The notes beneath the pieces were generated by a model that had not been told where the DNA came from, searched no databases, and was given only the letters and a program-made list of their open reading frames with translations. From NCBI GenBank assembly GCA_002633005.1, contig NMRA01000127.1:855047-905199 (forward strand): a DNA stretch of 50,153 bases. The letters run 5' to 3'. This DNA is from Phoronis australis (Eukaryota > Phoronida > Phoronidae). The position numbers were made by a program, and so were the translations under genes. Shown in pieces: positions 9,430 to 21,459 of this stretch (positions are counted from its first letter, which is position 1; the number at the start of each line of letters is the position of its first letter).

Positions 9430-12300
9430 TGATCTAATCCTAATTTGCTGCATTCATACATCTTATTTTGATTTTTGTATTATACTACAGCAATATATTT
9501 ATATAACCTAATATCACTTGTGATATTGCGGCGATTTCTCCACACCAAGACTCAAATGGTTAAACCGATCTGCGCCATCTTGAAGCTTTTGGACGAGGCT
9601 GAGCCGGGCTGTGATCTGCCAGATGCACGAATCTCTAGTGCAACTGGAGTTGTCACATGCTTCGCTTACAAAGCTTGGCGATGTCTCACGCCTTGTGAGA
9701 TCCGGCGTTTTCATGAACTTCTTGCGATTTCGGAAACCTGCTTCACTTGATCTGGCGTAACCGGCCAAATGAATTAAGTGCAGCCAAGGGAATAGCGGTT
9801 CAAAAGTATGACGACTGCCGTGAAAAAACTTTAAAAGGGTTCACTGAGTTGATTCAAACGGAATCTGGCTAAAGTAGTGCGCCATTAATCAAAGTGAAAG
9901 CTCCTGGTGGGAAACTATAGGAGGAGCGATATATTCCCCGTGATGCATCGTGGAAAATGGAGTTATCACGCAATAACATTTTAGAAGTACCTATACATGT
10001 ATAACATATGTAGATATATATAATAGGTAAAATAAATGCAGAAGTCAACGAAGGTACGCCTAGAGGAATAGCGGAGTTGCAGCCGAATCGATTTAACGAT
10101 TGCGCATGTCCGGAAATAAGGGTGCGCAAAGGCTATTGGGATTGATAAGGGTAAATGGAATGGCCGATTGGTTTGCATGACGTGTGATTTGTGTGCATTA
10201 AACTACGCTGCTGTGTGCAATTCTGCCGCTATTCGCCTTAATAAGCGCCCATGCCCCAACAAGTGCCCCAACGCGTTTTCAGACTTTGCTAAAGTAAGCG
10301 CCCAGCCCATGAACTACATGCGAAAAATGCCCTTACCTACAATTCTAACATCTCCAATTTATCAATTGAAAGATCCGACAGTCCTGAATTTGTAGACCAC
10401 GAGCCTCACCGTTATGTGCGTATACACTTCAAACTTACGCCGCGATTCAAAAACAACGCAGAAGTTTTGCTGCTCTTGCGAGGGATGTGCCCCACTACTC
10501 GGGTGTGGACTTTGAAAAGAGATGCAGCGTACTTGTCAGTGGCCTTGCATTGTTTCTTTCCGGTACAGATCTTCTCCGGCCTCAACAGGAATCCAAACTT
10601 CTTTGTACACGTGAAAACCGTGAATCGAAGACTAATAAAAAAATCGACCAGTGTTAGCACGCGGCCAAGAAGCGCGCGCTGCATAATGTACCGGCTGTCA
10701 TCGAAGACATTTAGTCGGGAACTATCTATTCATGAAACGGGTAACAAAGCATCGGCAAATAAATATTGGCACTAATTTTTGAAAGTTTCTAATACCGTAA
10801 AGAACTTTTGCATTTTTGTTAAGAGAAATTATTTAACTAATCGTTATTGGTGTTTTTAAGGACAAAAGGACCCACTTCGCACCCTTACACCCCAAATCTT
10901 CCGGAAAATAGCTGTTACACTACGGTCACGCATTCACTCACCCGACGACTCAATGAGTGACATATCGGTCTTACCGAAAAAATTCTCGAACGTTTTTTAG
11001 AAGATGAGGCCAGCAAGTGCTAAGCTAAATATTAAAACACGCTCTGCTTGACTGCTTGACTTAATTTCTTTGGATACAATGCACACCTAGATCATTACAT
11101 TACCCTGGCAAATGAACTCTGATGACAAGCACACACACGCTTACTGTCACACACACGCATACAAACTTCAAAACAAACGTCACGTGACGACAACATGTGT
11201 GTTCCTCCAGAGATTTATATTGTGTTGCGGGCTGCAATCTAGCGCAGATTTGGACTCCAGACTCCACAAGAACTTAAAAATCTTAGAGATGCTATTTGGA
11301 AGACTTGAGGAGGATTTCAGGTAATTTGTTGAGTCGAAGCTGTATTCTTATTCAAGAATTCAAACCCTATCGAAGATTGCGAGACCGGCAGCTACACATT
11401 TGTTGGCAAGATTTCGCCCTGGGATTTCCAACACAATTTTATGAAAAATGATCGTAATTTAACAACGAATTTTGATAGCAGTGCACCACAATTTTGTAGA
11501 AAGTAAATAATAATATTCTGAACGCTTTATCCTAGCGCGTAATACATATAGTGAGCGTACGTTAAGTGTGTTGACCCAGAACAGGTGATTTTGCGGAGGC
11601 ATTATCCTCAAAATTGCTCATGTTGGCTTGGTTCCGGTCAAGCGAAAACAAGTTTTTTTTCACTACCAACCGCCGTAGAGTATTTTGTTATTGTTTCTTT
11701 GAAGGGAGATATTGTTGGGCAGTTTCCAAGATACGTTTTCTTCAGTTGCCGCCCTCAAAATGAGCGCTGCATACTTTATGCTACCAAGTCGGAAAGAATT
11801 CACGAAGTCGGTCTTTGTTACCAGCTCTACTAATGTCTCTGACCCATGTTTAACGCAGTTCTTGATCCTTGGGAAATAGGTAGTCACTAAATTTTTTATC
11901 TCGCTAACTGGTATTATAGCATGCCAGGCACACAACACGTAGGTCTATAACCTCCCTGTGGCCGGCCCCCACGCTTGCCGACGTACTTGTTTACCAGCTT
12001 AACCACAATGCAACATTCTGACCCATTTCCAATATGGCGGCGTTGCAACTCCGCTATTAGAAGGGTATAACCGGCTTAGCGGCCGAAAACGCATTTTGGA
12101 ATGATGCAGCCTTTTCGAAGTTCTTAGTTTTGATGGGAACTATGAAAGATAATTTATTTTGCGTTCTTGAAGTCGTCTCACAGCCATTCGCTGAAACCAA
12201 TGTCGGTGACTTAACCTGTTAAATAGCTGCCATCTATCAAGTGGGGTTTATCTCTCTGCCAGCATAGTGTTGGGTTGTGGCCGCTGAGGTTGTGAGGAGT
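9430..12300. other. gene-free stretch
   Basis: Overlapping frames on both strands at 10412-10775 cancel each other and show no domain. A CA-rich microsatellite-like patch lies near 11142-11160. AATAGCGGAGTTGCA at 10067-10081 recurs inverted near 12042-12056. Nothing else stands out. Confidence 0.4.
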
Positions 12301-12414
12301 TGATCTCAGAAAAGTACCTTTCTCGCCTTTCTTGTCACTTTAATTCCCACACAATCTTCTTTTGTAGTTTTTTCGTCACCCGCTTATGGAGCACCAGATG
12401 CAAGGTCATATGGG

Positions 12415-13560
12415 ATGCTGCTCATTGTACTCTCAAGACTGCCGCGAGTTGCATTAGCTACTACAACGGACAATATCGCTGCCGTTACTACACCCACGAT
12501 GCTAAGTGCTTCAAAACAAACAACAACTTTGACAATTAACATTTCACGTGCACCATCCAAAGTAACAAATGCAACAAACACAACACCTTTGACAGCTAAC
12601 ATTACATCTGCACCATCCAAAGTAACAAATGCAACAAACACAACACCTTTGACAACTAACCTTACACCTGAACCATCCAAAGTAACAAATGCAACAAACA
12701 CAACAACTTTGACAACTAACCTTACACCTGCACCATCCAAAGTAACAAATGCAACAAACACAACAACTTTGACAACTAAAATTACACTTGTACCATCCAC
12801 AGTGATATCTGAATCATCCAAAGTAACAAATGCAACAAACACAACAACTTTGACAACTAACCTTACACCTGCACCATCCAAAGTAACAAATGCAACAAAC
12901 ACAACAACTTTGACAGCTAAAATTACACTTGCACCATCCACAGTGATATCTGGACCATCCAAAGTAACAAATGCAACAAACACAACAACTTTGACAACTA
13001 ACATTACACTAGCACCATCCAAAGTAACAAATGCAACAAACACAACAACTTTGACAACTAAAATTACACTTGCACCATCCAAAGTAACAAATGCAACAAA
13101 CACAACTTTAACAACTAACATTACATCTGCACCATCCAAATTAACAACTGTATCAAATCCGACAACTTTGAAAACTAACATTACACTTGCCTCATCCACA
13201 GTGATATCTGAACAAAACTCAACAATCAGTGATGTCAATACATCTTCGACATCCAACGCGTCCTCGACAACAGGAAACCACACTATAACACAGAATCCAG
13301 TAAGTCTCTACAACACCACTCCACCAAACGAACCATCAGCAGGTCTGAGCGGCGGTGAGATAGCAGCCATCAGTGTATGCAGTGTGCTGGCGGGAATTGC
13401 GGTTGTCGCTGGTGCTATTATCCTTTTCGTCAAGAAGCCGTGTTGCAAGACTGGTGTATCTCCGGAAAAAGAAAATGAACAGGGAAATTCGTTTCGATTG
13501 CAAGACCATGAAAATAGTGAAAAGACAGATCATCTGGAAATAGACAAAGAAAAGGTGTAG
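12415..13560 (+). CDS. mucin-like type I membrane protein (gene A)
   Basis: The frame has 381 codons from ATG 12415. Residues 1-15 (MLLIVLSRLPRVALA) are a short possible signal peptide. The Thr/Ser-rich ectodomain contains nine near-identical 19-20-residue units (PSKVTNATNTTTLTTNxTxA), a diverged tenth, and three 8-residue PSTVISEx inserts; most units carry two N-glycosylation sequons (NAT, NTT) and dense O-glycosylation acceptors. GEIAAISVCSVLAGIAVV begins a membrane segment of about 26 residues (314-339). The 42-residue tail starts KKPCCK, a juxtamembrane Cys pair suitable for palmitoylation, and is highly charged. The 5' end is uncertain: the frame is open upstream to a TGA at 12301 without another ATG, so a spliced 5' exon may supply the true signal peptide. 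Paralogue A' lies at 22.2 kb. The function is unknown; a glycosylated cell-surface role is inferred from architecture. Confidence 0.8.
   Translation: MLLIVLSRLPRVALATTTDNIAAVTTPTMLSASKQTTTLTINISRAPSKVTNATNTTPLTANITSAPSKVTNATNTTPLTTNLTPEPSKVTNATNTTTLTTNLTPAPSKVTNATNTTTLTTKITLVPSTVISESSKVTNATNTTTLTTNLTPAPSKVTNATNTTTLTAKITLAPSTVISGPSKVTNATNTTTLTTNITLAPSKVTNATNTTTLTTKITLAPSKVTNATNTTLTTNITSAPSKLTTVSNPTTLKTNITLASSTVISEQNSTISDVNTSSTSNASSTTGNHTITQNPVSLYNTTPPNEPSAGLSGGEIAAISVCSVLAGIAVVAGAIILFVKKPCCKTGVSPEKENEQGNSFRLQDHENSEKTDHLEIDKEKV
12553..13200 (+). repeat. coding minisatellite, 60-bp unit
   Basis: Units of 57-60 bases beginning CCATCCAAAGTAACAAATGC repeat in frame about ten times inside gene A, interrupted by 24-base CCATCCACAGTGATATCTG-like inserts. 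Units are nearly identical at the DNA level, including synonymous positions, which points to recent expansion or conversion. A' has no such array. Confidence 0.9.
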
Positions 13561-14403
13561 GTGTGTATAACTATTGAAATGAGTGGAATGCAGTTTGATG
13601 CTGTAACATTTGGACTACTGATTGGATGACAAAACTGTCATAGACCACCTTTCCTTTCTTTTTAGCAATTCAAAGGACACGAAACACTAATCGAAAGATA
13701 TTGTCACCCTAGGAGGAAAACGACCTGTATGCCTAAGTATATGCTATTTGTTATTGATTTGTTGTGTGCAAGCAGGGCTCGACTCGTGGTTGATTTATTT
13801 TGAACAATTTTTTAATTTTTTTATTTCTCACCTCGGGACGGCTGCACCTTCGTTGCTGGTTGTGAATTTGTGACTACTGTGATGACCTTAGTAAGCTTAA
13901 GTATATACGTTTTATTATCGGATTATTGCGTTCAAGCGGTGCAGGACTTATGTCGAATATAAATTTATTTCTCACCTCATTTGAGACTACTGTGGTGACC
14001 CTAGGAAGCCTGAAGTAAGATGTGGAATGCTTTTAAAAAGAAGATACGAAAAGATATGATGGAACTTTTCAAAAATTTATCTCCTGCCGTGTGCCAACGA
14101 TACGGTAACATTGTTGCTACAACAAGTTAGTTATCAACCTCTTGGCGTGATAAGAAACTGAGTGACTGATAAACATAATGCAGTATTAGTGGCTGTTTCA
14201 AAAGAGAAAACGACAACGACAAACTATTGCTTGTGAATTTGCTTGATGATTATTTTTATAGAAATTTTAAACGCTATGTGTTGTATTAGCTTATACTTTA
14301 TGAGTGTATATGAATATCAAAATACATGTATATATAAAGTAAAGAAAAAAAAACTGTTGTTTTCTAAAACCTTAGCATTAAACTTAACATTAAACTGTAA
14401 AAC

Positions 14404-14409
14404 AATAAA
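14404..14409 (+). terminator. possible polyadenylation signal of gene A
   Basis: AATAAA lies 844 bases after the stop of A. The same ACAATAAAACATTTTAA context recurs after A' at 23628-23633. It would imply a long 3' untranslated region, so it is only a candidate. Confidence 0.35.
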
Positions 14410-14457
14410 ACATTTTAATCAGTTGTTTATAGCATCTTGTTAAAGCAGTGAATTGTC

Positions 14458-15781
14458 ATGAAGTATATCTTAATTAACATACAAGTTCTCGCTGTGGGCT
14501 GCGTTGGACAGTTAGGACAGAATGGAGTCTGCGATCAATTGTATCCAGTCCTTTGTGTATCAGGAATTCTCTGTGCAATCGCAGGTAGGCAACTATATAA
14601 ACGCAATTTGTTCACATTAACAATCGACCGCGAGTGAAAAAAGACGACAAAATTGAGAACATCTCGAAAATAGCATCCTTTTGTCAGTTGTGTAAATTTG
14701 CCTGGTTTCTATACAAGCGCTTGTTGTGTGATAATGATGGAGATGATGTCCGGGAAGTGCTCTACTTCATTAGAAGTTCCACTCGAATAGTGACCAATCG
14801 TGTGTCAGGCTTGACTTGAACTCAGAATCTTTACCCAATATTACGGTCAGTGTTTGTGTAGAGACGGGTCGAGTGCCCGATAAAATTTGGTGGTAACGTT
14901 CGATGTGTGTGTGAAAGATAAAAGGGAATAAGAATGCATTCTATGAACATTGCTTCTGACAATTTCTCATACATTCCATTTTCCAACTTTAAGCAGAAGC
15001 AACTTCAGAACAACAGAATGAAACAACGGTGCAACACCCAACAACAACCCAACTCGCACCAACACCTGTTGAACCGAGTAGCACCACAATGCTGGTGACT
15101 ACAACACCTCCACCGTCACAACCAACAACCTCGACGATGCCAACACCAAAACATCTCACATTATCCGTTTTACAAGAGATTGTGTCATTAACAAATGTCG
15201 AAACACCTTCAGAAACACTGACGTCAGCAGCTGCAGCAGATTCATTGACAAGCCAGAAGACCACATCACGAGGACCAGAGGCAACTGCACAAACCGCATG
15301 GACAAGAATGATTTCAAGCACAACATATCAAACATCAGCCCACGTGAGATCAACAACAGCAACAGCAGCAACAGCCACAAGATCACCAACATTGGCGCCA
15401 ACAGATTTATCAATTAGCACGACAACGACATCAAATGTAACATATCAAACATCGGCGCGCGTGACAACAACAACAGCAACGATAACAGCAAAACCAGCAA
15501 CATCTACAACAGCCATCAGAACAACAACATTGGCACCAGCAGATTTATCAATAAGCGCAATGTCTACAGAAAGCGCGCGTACAACGACATCAAATAAAAC
15601 AGGACAAAACGATGGGATTTCTAGCTCTGGTAATTTGGATGGTGGTGAACTAGCTGCAGTCATCACCGTAAGTTCAATTGTCTTCATCGCTCTGGCGTCT
15701 GGCTTAGTTCTGTTAGTGGTCAGAAAAACATGTCACCGCCGGCGACCAACAATAACAGTGGCACATGTTGAAGAAGGATGA
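14458..15781 (+). CDS. mucin-like type I membrane protein (gene B), two exons
   Basis: The proposed exons are 14458-14584 and 14997-15781, with GTAGGC donor and TTTAAGCAG acceptor, 303 residues in all. The Thr/Ser/Pro-rich ectodomain holds two copies of a TLAP[TA]DLSIS motif. GELAAVITVSSIVFIALASG begins a membrane segment of about 26 residues, and a short basic tail, RKTCHRRRPTITVAHVEEG, ends the protein. In paralogue B' exon 1 starts at ATGGAGTCTGCG and encodes a clear signal peptide. In B a 5-base insertion (AGTCC) near 14547 shifts that frame. An in-frame upstream ATG at 14458 (MKYILINIQVLAVGC...) restores phase 1 at the splice, so I chose it. If it is not used, B is broken. AATAAA follows at 15827. 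Confidence 0.7.
14635..14819 (+). other. open frame conserved in intron 1 of B (possible alternative last exon)
   Basis: The intron holds 61 open codons ending in TGA, and the intron of B' (23854-24038) has the same length without indels. There is no ATG; the frame begins at a GTG. Spliced after GCGAG at 14634, the last G of exon 1 would complete that GTG, so exon 1 could join this frame and give a short secreted Cys-containing peptide (CQLCKF, KRLLCD). The acceptor lacks a pyrimidine tract, so this is speculative. Confidence 0.25.
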
Positions 15782-18562
15782 GAGTTGGTTTAAATAATTG
15801 ACACCTGCTTAGATCCCATGCCTGAAAATAAAGCGAGATATCGGCAAACATAAATTACTTTATTTCTGTTTCTGTTGACAAAGGAAGTTATTACATCCGA
15901 AAATTTCAAATTTCAGTTGATCCATTTTTGTTGATTTATTTACCAATTTATATTCTACATTTCGTGAAACAATAGTATCCTTGGGAGGATCTGGATCGCC
16001 TTATTTAGTTCCAGATTTATTTTCTACGATATTTATATAAAATCACTCATTCCTTGACGTGATAGGAGTACACTTCTGTTGCCAACAAGTACATCTGCAG
16101 CTATTGAAGAAAACGATTCAGACTGGAGATGGCCTTGGCCACCACTTCTGAGTGACGGCCAACCTTAAAACCGTGCACTCAAAATGGCGCATGGTAACGG
16201 AATGGAATCCTATTACTGTAAAGAGTATTATGAAGCAGGCTGAATGACAGTGAAAGGCCTACTCCCACTTTAAGTTTAAGAAATCGAATCAGGACAAAAT
16301 TGAGGTTTAATCAAAGGAGTGGTAACTGAAAAATTGGCGGAACCCTTACCACAGGAGCCAAACTATTGCTACGACTCTCAACAAAATACTATACACACAA
16401 CGCCAAACTTAGCACGGACAGTTTTTAGTATAAATATCAGTGTTAGATGGTAAGTGTATAGTTTAACCTCCGCGTTAATGGTTCGTTGTGCGCGATAACA
16501 CTTCTTGTGGTGCGTTGGTTTGGGGAGAGCTGTAAGAGTTCCGCTCCGTGGTAAGTGTACTGTTACTCGTGGTAAGGACCAGAATGCTTAGATCAGTAGG
16601 TTCAAAGCAAATAGTTGTAGCTTACAACTTTTGTGATTGATTAATACTCTACAAGAAAGAACACCTCGAACGGCCAGGTCGGACTCTTAAGATTGAGATA
16701 AATACATAATGTTCGAAAAATCATAAAGTTTCTTTTATTGGTGTATGTCGGACCGTATTTTGAAAAACGGTTTTGTTGTGAGTGAGTTATAAACTACTAC
16801 TAGGCGATGATTTGCTTTTCCTCCTGATTTCTAAGAAATTTAAATAATGGAAATATTTTATACATATTTGAGTTCACTGGAAAATTTCTGGCCATTTTGG
16901 GCTTTATGTGCTACGGTGACAAACATGGTTTCAAGAAAAACTCTAGCCAGGAAACGAAAGTCCGAAAATAGATGCTTTAAGTAGCGGCTCATAGTTACAG
17001 AAGTATTCTCCCACAAACGTATCCCATGTCACTATAAGAATGATTTCCAACAGTAAAGGTTTTATTGAAGAGTCACTTGACATGACGCCGTTGATTACAG
17101 GTTGAGAGATGGAAATCATTTGATGACGGTTGGGATAGGTTTCAAATTTTCATCATTTTGTGCCTTAGTAACCAACTGTATTTGAGGGAAACTGGTTAGT
17201 ATAAAGGGATGCACCTGAAAGAGGATAATCTTCAGTAGTTCATACTGGTACAAAAAATTCAGAGTATTTCTTAGTTAAGATCAACTAATGTTTATACCAG
17301 TGTGATCTGCTAAAAAACACAGTCCTCCTATCATTTCAAATTCAAATTATGTTTTAGAAACCAGGAACTCGGACTGAGAAATCCAGTAGTTTTCTGTTTG
17401 TCGTTTTCATGAAACCGTGTTTTCTCACCGAAGAAAAAAGTTCTAAAATATCTATTAAAATGTCTTAATGAACACATTTCTCAGTTTCTCTGAAACCAGT
17501 AGTGAAAAACGAATGACACAGATACCGTCTCAATGCCTGGCAAAAGGTTGATACCGGTAGATAATAAGTTCACCATGTGATTAACGATGGGATGAAACGA
17601 TGGGGCATGACTTTAATAAATAGCTATTAACAAGATACCTGTGTAATTAGGACGTATTTGACATGTGAAGATCTCGATAACAAGTTACTTATTTGTATAA
17701 CAGAGTGGTTTCTTGCCGAAATGCTAGATAAAATGGTTGTTTACATGTATAGGCAGGTAAAGCCGATTCGATAATGTAACATTTTTGTTACAGGAGCGTA
17801 TGTGTGTTCTGGCCCATTAGGTTTATTTTGACTCACTAAGTTCCATTTGGAACATTATGTCATTTTCTAACCATTATGTCGTTTTTTGACCATTTTGCTT
17901 ATTTGATCTATTTTTACCCTTTTAATGAAATTTCTCCCATAAAGTTGGTTTTGATGTATTGTTTTATTGTTAAATATATTTTTTACATCTCCAACGGCCA
18001 TTCATTACGTTTGGAATGATTGCATTGAAAAGGATCGTGGGTGTGGGGGTCTTGACACATCATGTTTTCTTGACACATTTATGTCCACTGAAGTAATTTT
18101 TGCCTTTAAATGATTTTCATTGATTAAGTTTGTTTTGGTCCTTAATCTTACTGTTGAAAATAATTACTATTTCACTATTATGGATTACCTTGGCGGTTAA
18201 CTCCGTTTTAATCAATTATGCAGAAATGGACGTAGTGGTTCAAAACGCACACAATGGATAAAGCGGACATAATGGGTCAAAACCCTCCCGATCATTGTGT
18301 CCATTGCATTATAAATGGATTGAAGAACGTTTCAATGAACGTTGATGAAATATTGATTACCTTCATCACTACGCAAATGGATCAAATCCGATTAAAGGAT
18401 TGGAAATTGATTTAAGGGATTAAAATGGATCTATGGAGCGAAAGAGGACATGAAGAGTCAAAATGGACATCACGGTATAAAATGGACGTAATAGGTGAAA
18501 TTGACATAATTGATCAAAGTGAAACGGATGGGTTAAAATGGTCATAATGGTTGCAATTGTCA
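15782..18562. repeat. non-coding downstream part of duplicated cassette, copy 1
   Basis: This region is homologous along most of its length to 25051-27440. It includes AATAAA at 15827-15832 (the B polyadenylation signal). A segment at about 16382-16797 is missing from the other copy. From 17.8 kb on there is a degenerate short-period repeat of ATGGACATAATGG and TGACNCATTATGTC type on both strands. No frame is convincing. Confidence 0.75.
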
Positions 18563-19513
18563 TAACGAGCAACGCGGAGCGTTGAAATGCGCCCACGAAT
18601 GCATCGCAATTGGTGTGTTTTTAGGGTTATTTACTGAATCATAAAAATGCCACTAGATGGCGCAAACACGTACAATCCATCCAAAAACGGGAACATCCCA
18701 TATTTCATAAAAATCTGTCAAGGTACTTCAGAGAAACAAAGGAAAACAGAACAAAATGAAATTGCCACATGTGGGAACAGCGTTCGTTTCGTCCGCCTAC
18801 AAGACGTCTGTTATCTTCATATAAATTTCCCTACTAAATTTAATAAAGATCCTGCAGTGGGTTTTAGAGATAAAGCTATGGGCACAAAACAAACCAAACT
18901 ACCACTAGGAGGCACCACAGAGTCAGGCGCCATAATGAAACGTCCTCTTCACACTGAAAACATATACGCCAATTTTCAAAACCATCCATAGAATGATTTG
19001 GTTGATCGAGGGGTGGACGGCAAAAACAAGATTTGAAAGCAGCAAAAATGGCCACCAGGTAACGCAAAATACCTCGATGCCATCCAAAAACAGGATGATA
19101 GCGTCATCTCACCAATAGATTTCTATATTCAAAATCTGATGCGGACCTATGAAGATACAGACTGGCAAACATAAAAAACTAAAAATTGCCACTAGGGGGC
19201 ACACCAGTAGTCAGATCCGTCCGAAAGTCGTCGTCGTCCATTGTCAACATCCTATAAATACACTTGCTAAATTAAGTAAAGATCCTGCAAACGGTTTAAT
19301 AGTTACAGCCATGAGCACAAAAAACAAAACTGCCACTAGGAAGCGCCACAGTAGTCGAACTCGTCGGAAAATCATCGTCAGCCGTCCACTTTATAGTAAA
19401 GACATACATGCCAATTTTCACAATTATCCTGAAAGCGGTTTGGTTGATAGATGAGTGGACGCCTAAAAACAGTCTCGAAAACTGTAAAAATGGCTACTAG
19501 GTGGCGCAAACTA
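18563..19513 (-). repeat. ~150-bp-monomer array with CTCF-like cores, inverted copy, truncated
   Basis: Begins with the element terminus GAGCAACGCGGAGCGTTGAA, ATGCGCCCAC, then monomers spaced about 150 bp. Cores read on the plus strand are CCACTAGATGGCGC (18650-18663), CCACTAGGAGGCAC (18902-18915), CCACTAGGGGGCAC (19189-19202) and degenerate ones near 19047, 19333 and 19495. The first and third fit the CTCF core CCASYAGRKGGCRS exactly. The array breaks off at 19513 where an unrelated dispersed repeat begins, so the end carrying the TCCG microsatellite and hairpin is lost. Confidence 0.8.
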
Positions 19514-19514
19514 G

Positions 19515-20185
19515 GTCGAGATTTTCCTGATTAAAATTAGGACACTTAAAAATACACTACAAATCGGTAACTACAGGTATCGGGGCTTAACTCTTTTAGT
19601 GAAGAGACAACCAACAAAGACAACTGGAATCATATAATGCAGGCAATGAGCCTTTAATTCCATAGTTCCCTCACCGATTAACGATGGGTACCGCAGACTG
19701 CTCTCTAATGCCGTTCATCTGGCAGACATGCGAGTCGGAGAGGTATGGTAATAAAACAATAATTTAATGAGGTTGGTTAGCCATGCAGTGTTGAAAGCAC
19801 ACTTTGGAACGAAGCTGAGTTCTTATAATTTTTATATAAAGAGCGTGTTCGTCAAACCAAAACATAGAAAATGGATGAACATGTGGTTGTTGTGACTGCC
19901 GAATTATCCAAGAGCAGGTATTCTAATATTTACTTTCATGACCCTCTGGACGTGTTGTCACTTATGTTGTTTTGATTTGATGCGACGTTACCTTGGGCAT
20001 GCGCATTAGAGCGCAATCTGCAGTACCCATCGTTAATCCGTGAGTGAGCTGTTTAATTTTAGGTATATTGCCTACATCAGTAGCTTCCACTTGTCGTTAA
20101 TGGTTATGCCTTCACGAAACAAACATTAGGTTAAGCATCAGAACCCGCAATTGCCGATTTCAAGTGTATATTTAACGGCCATATT
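19515..20185 (+). repeat. dispersed repeat R, copy 1, containing a foldback element
   Basis: It starts GTCGAGATTTTCCTGATTAA and matches 29562-30290 almost throughout. Inside, TTAACGATGGGTACCGCAGA near 19679 and its inverted counterpart TCTGCAGTACCCATCGTTAA near 20015 form arms of about 40 bp bounding roughly 19670-20047. This looks like a MITE carried within or with the repeat. Confidence 0.8.
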
Positions 20186-20482
20186 GCATCACTCAAGTCC
20201 TGATGACTGCATCCTCGCGATTGCAAACGCCCCACCTATCACCTATGGCGGACGTGGTGGGATCACTACAAATATGGCGCCGGAATCTGGAGGACGGAGG
20301 TGGGGGATGGCAGGTGGTTGCGATAGGCAGGGGGAAGTTTGGCAAAGTCGAATTGGTTTGCACCCCTAATAGTTTCTGCCTTCCTACGGGCCTGAAATAA
20401 GGACCGGTCCTATGAATGCGTGACACAATTTCACGCATCAATTACGTATCCAAAATGACAATCACAAGAGCGTCACAGCTGA

Positions 20483-20490
20483 TGACGTCA
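20483..20490. promoter_or_regulatory. CRE palindrome upstream of C2 ATG
   Basis: TGACGTCA lies in the context CACAGCTGATGACGTCAC, conserved at the same place before gene C (44321-44328) and C3 (39897-39904). It sits upstream of the shared ATGGAGAG. If translation begins further 5' it would be coding instead. Confidence 0.4.
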
Positions 20491-21072
20491 CCTGTAGACA
20501 AGTACACAGTTGAAACTTTTCCCGGTTACAAAGTGGTACATTTAAACGCAATGGAGAGAGAAAGTGCTTTATATTTTGTCAAACAACTGAAAATTCGTAA
20601 ACAGTAAGTAGTATTCCAAAGGCCAATCTGGCATAAACTTTCTTACTTATCATAAAAACTAGTATAGGAAGAGCGTTGGCATATCTAATCTGTTACTCCT
20701 TTCCTCGTTCTTGCAAACTTGGTAAAGTATGATTCTTTGTATCACTTTAGGGTTAATAGACAGGCTGCAAATTGTCTGAAAAAGATGACTAAGCACTGCA
20801 CCAAAGACGCTGAAAATGTGGAAAATGCCGAAAAACGTGAGTATCTTTGCTGAGGAAAACGAATTCATCTTCTTGATTCAGTCCGCCACAAATCATACGG
20901 TAAATCAATTTTTACCGTAAAACGTTCAAATTATAATGAAGTGATAGATTGCTAGGGTCTGCCGTGGTGATTTCACGTCTTTAACCAAAATATTACGGTG
21001 TATATCAATTAAACACCGTTAGGACTCCTTTTTGAACACTCGTTTAAGATCCAGCTTTCTAGTGATCAATGG

Positions 21073-21459
21073 CCGCTTGCATGAAACAGTCCCTTTTGGG
21101 GACTCGCCTAAGTTCCCTGAATGTTTTGCATAATTGTTTCGTTCATAGCTCGTATATGTACTGTTTTCTATCATTTTATATTTGTTACGAGCTCCTCTTT
21201 GACTGAAAACTGAGGCCTTAATTCAATCAAAACAATTAGGGACTTAGTCCTGAAATTAGGGGCGTTGCATGAAAAAATCCTTACTTACTTACTTTCAATA
21301 ACAGGGAGAATTCGACGTAGAGTTCACTCTCGATTTGGCCTAGTAATGATACCCAAACAGCTTAAGAAAGGAAAATCAGAGTATTCATAAGCCCACAAGT
21401 ATACAGTAGATTTAGGGAACTTGGTTGAGTCCCTATTTGGGACTGTTTCATGCAACCGG
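21073..21459. mobile_element. small inverted-repeat element, family 1 copy 2
   Basis: The termini CCGCTTGCATGAAACAGTCC and GGACTGTTTCATGCAACCGG are inverted repeats. The interior matches copies at 8637 and 44949. It lies in intron 2 of C2. Confidence 0.75.

Noticed and set aside
10412-10775. Overlapping 90- and 119-codon frames on both strands
   Set aside because: Neither has a domain, splice partner or conservation in the window.
12553-13200. CRISPR-like regular repeat
   Set aside because: Units are head-to-tail with no unique spacers, in frame within a eukaryotic coding exon.
12384-13283. 299-codon open frame on the minus strand
   Set aside because: It is the mirror of the 60-base coding repeat of gene A. 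It repeats VVFVAFVTLDGA-type peptides, and the plus-strand frame has a membrane segment and a conserved paralogue.
16560-16625. Possible tRNA B-box-like GGTTCAAAGC
   Set aside because: No A box at proper distance and no cloverleaf could be drawn.
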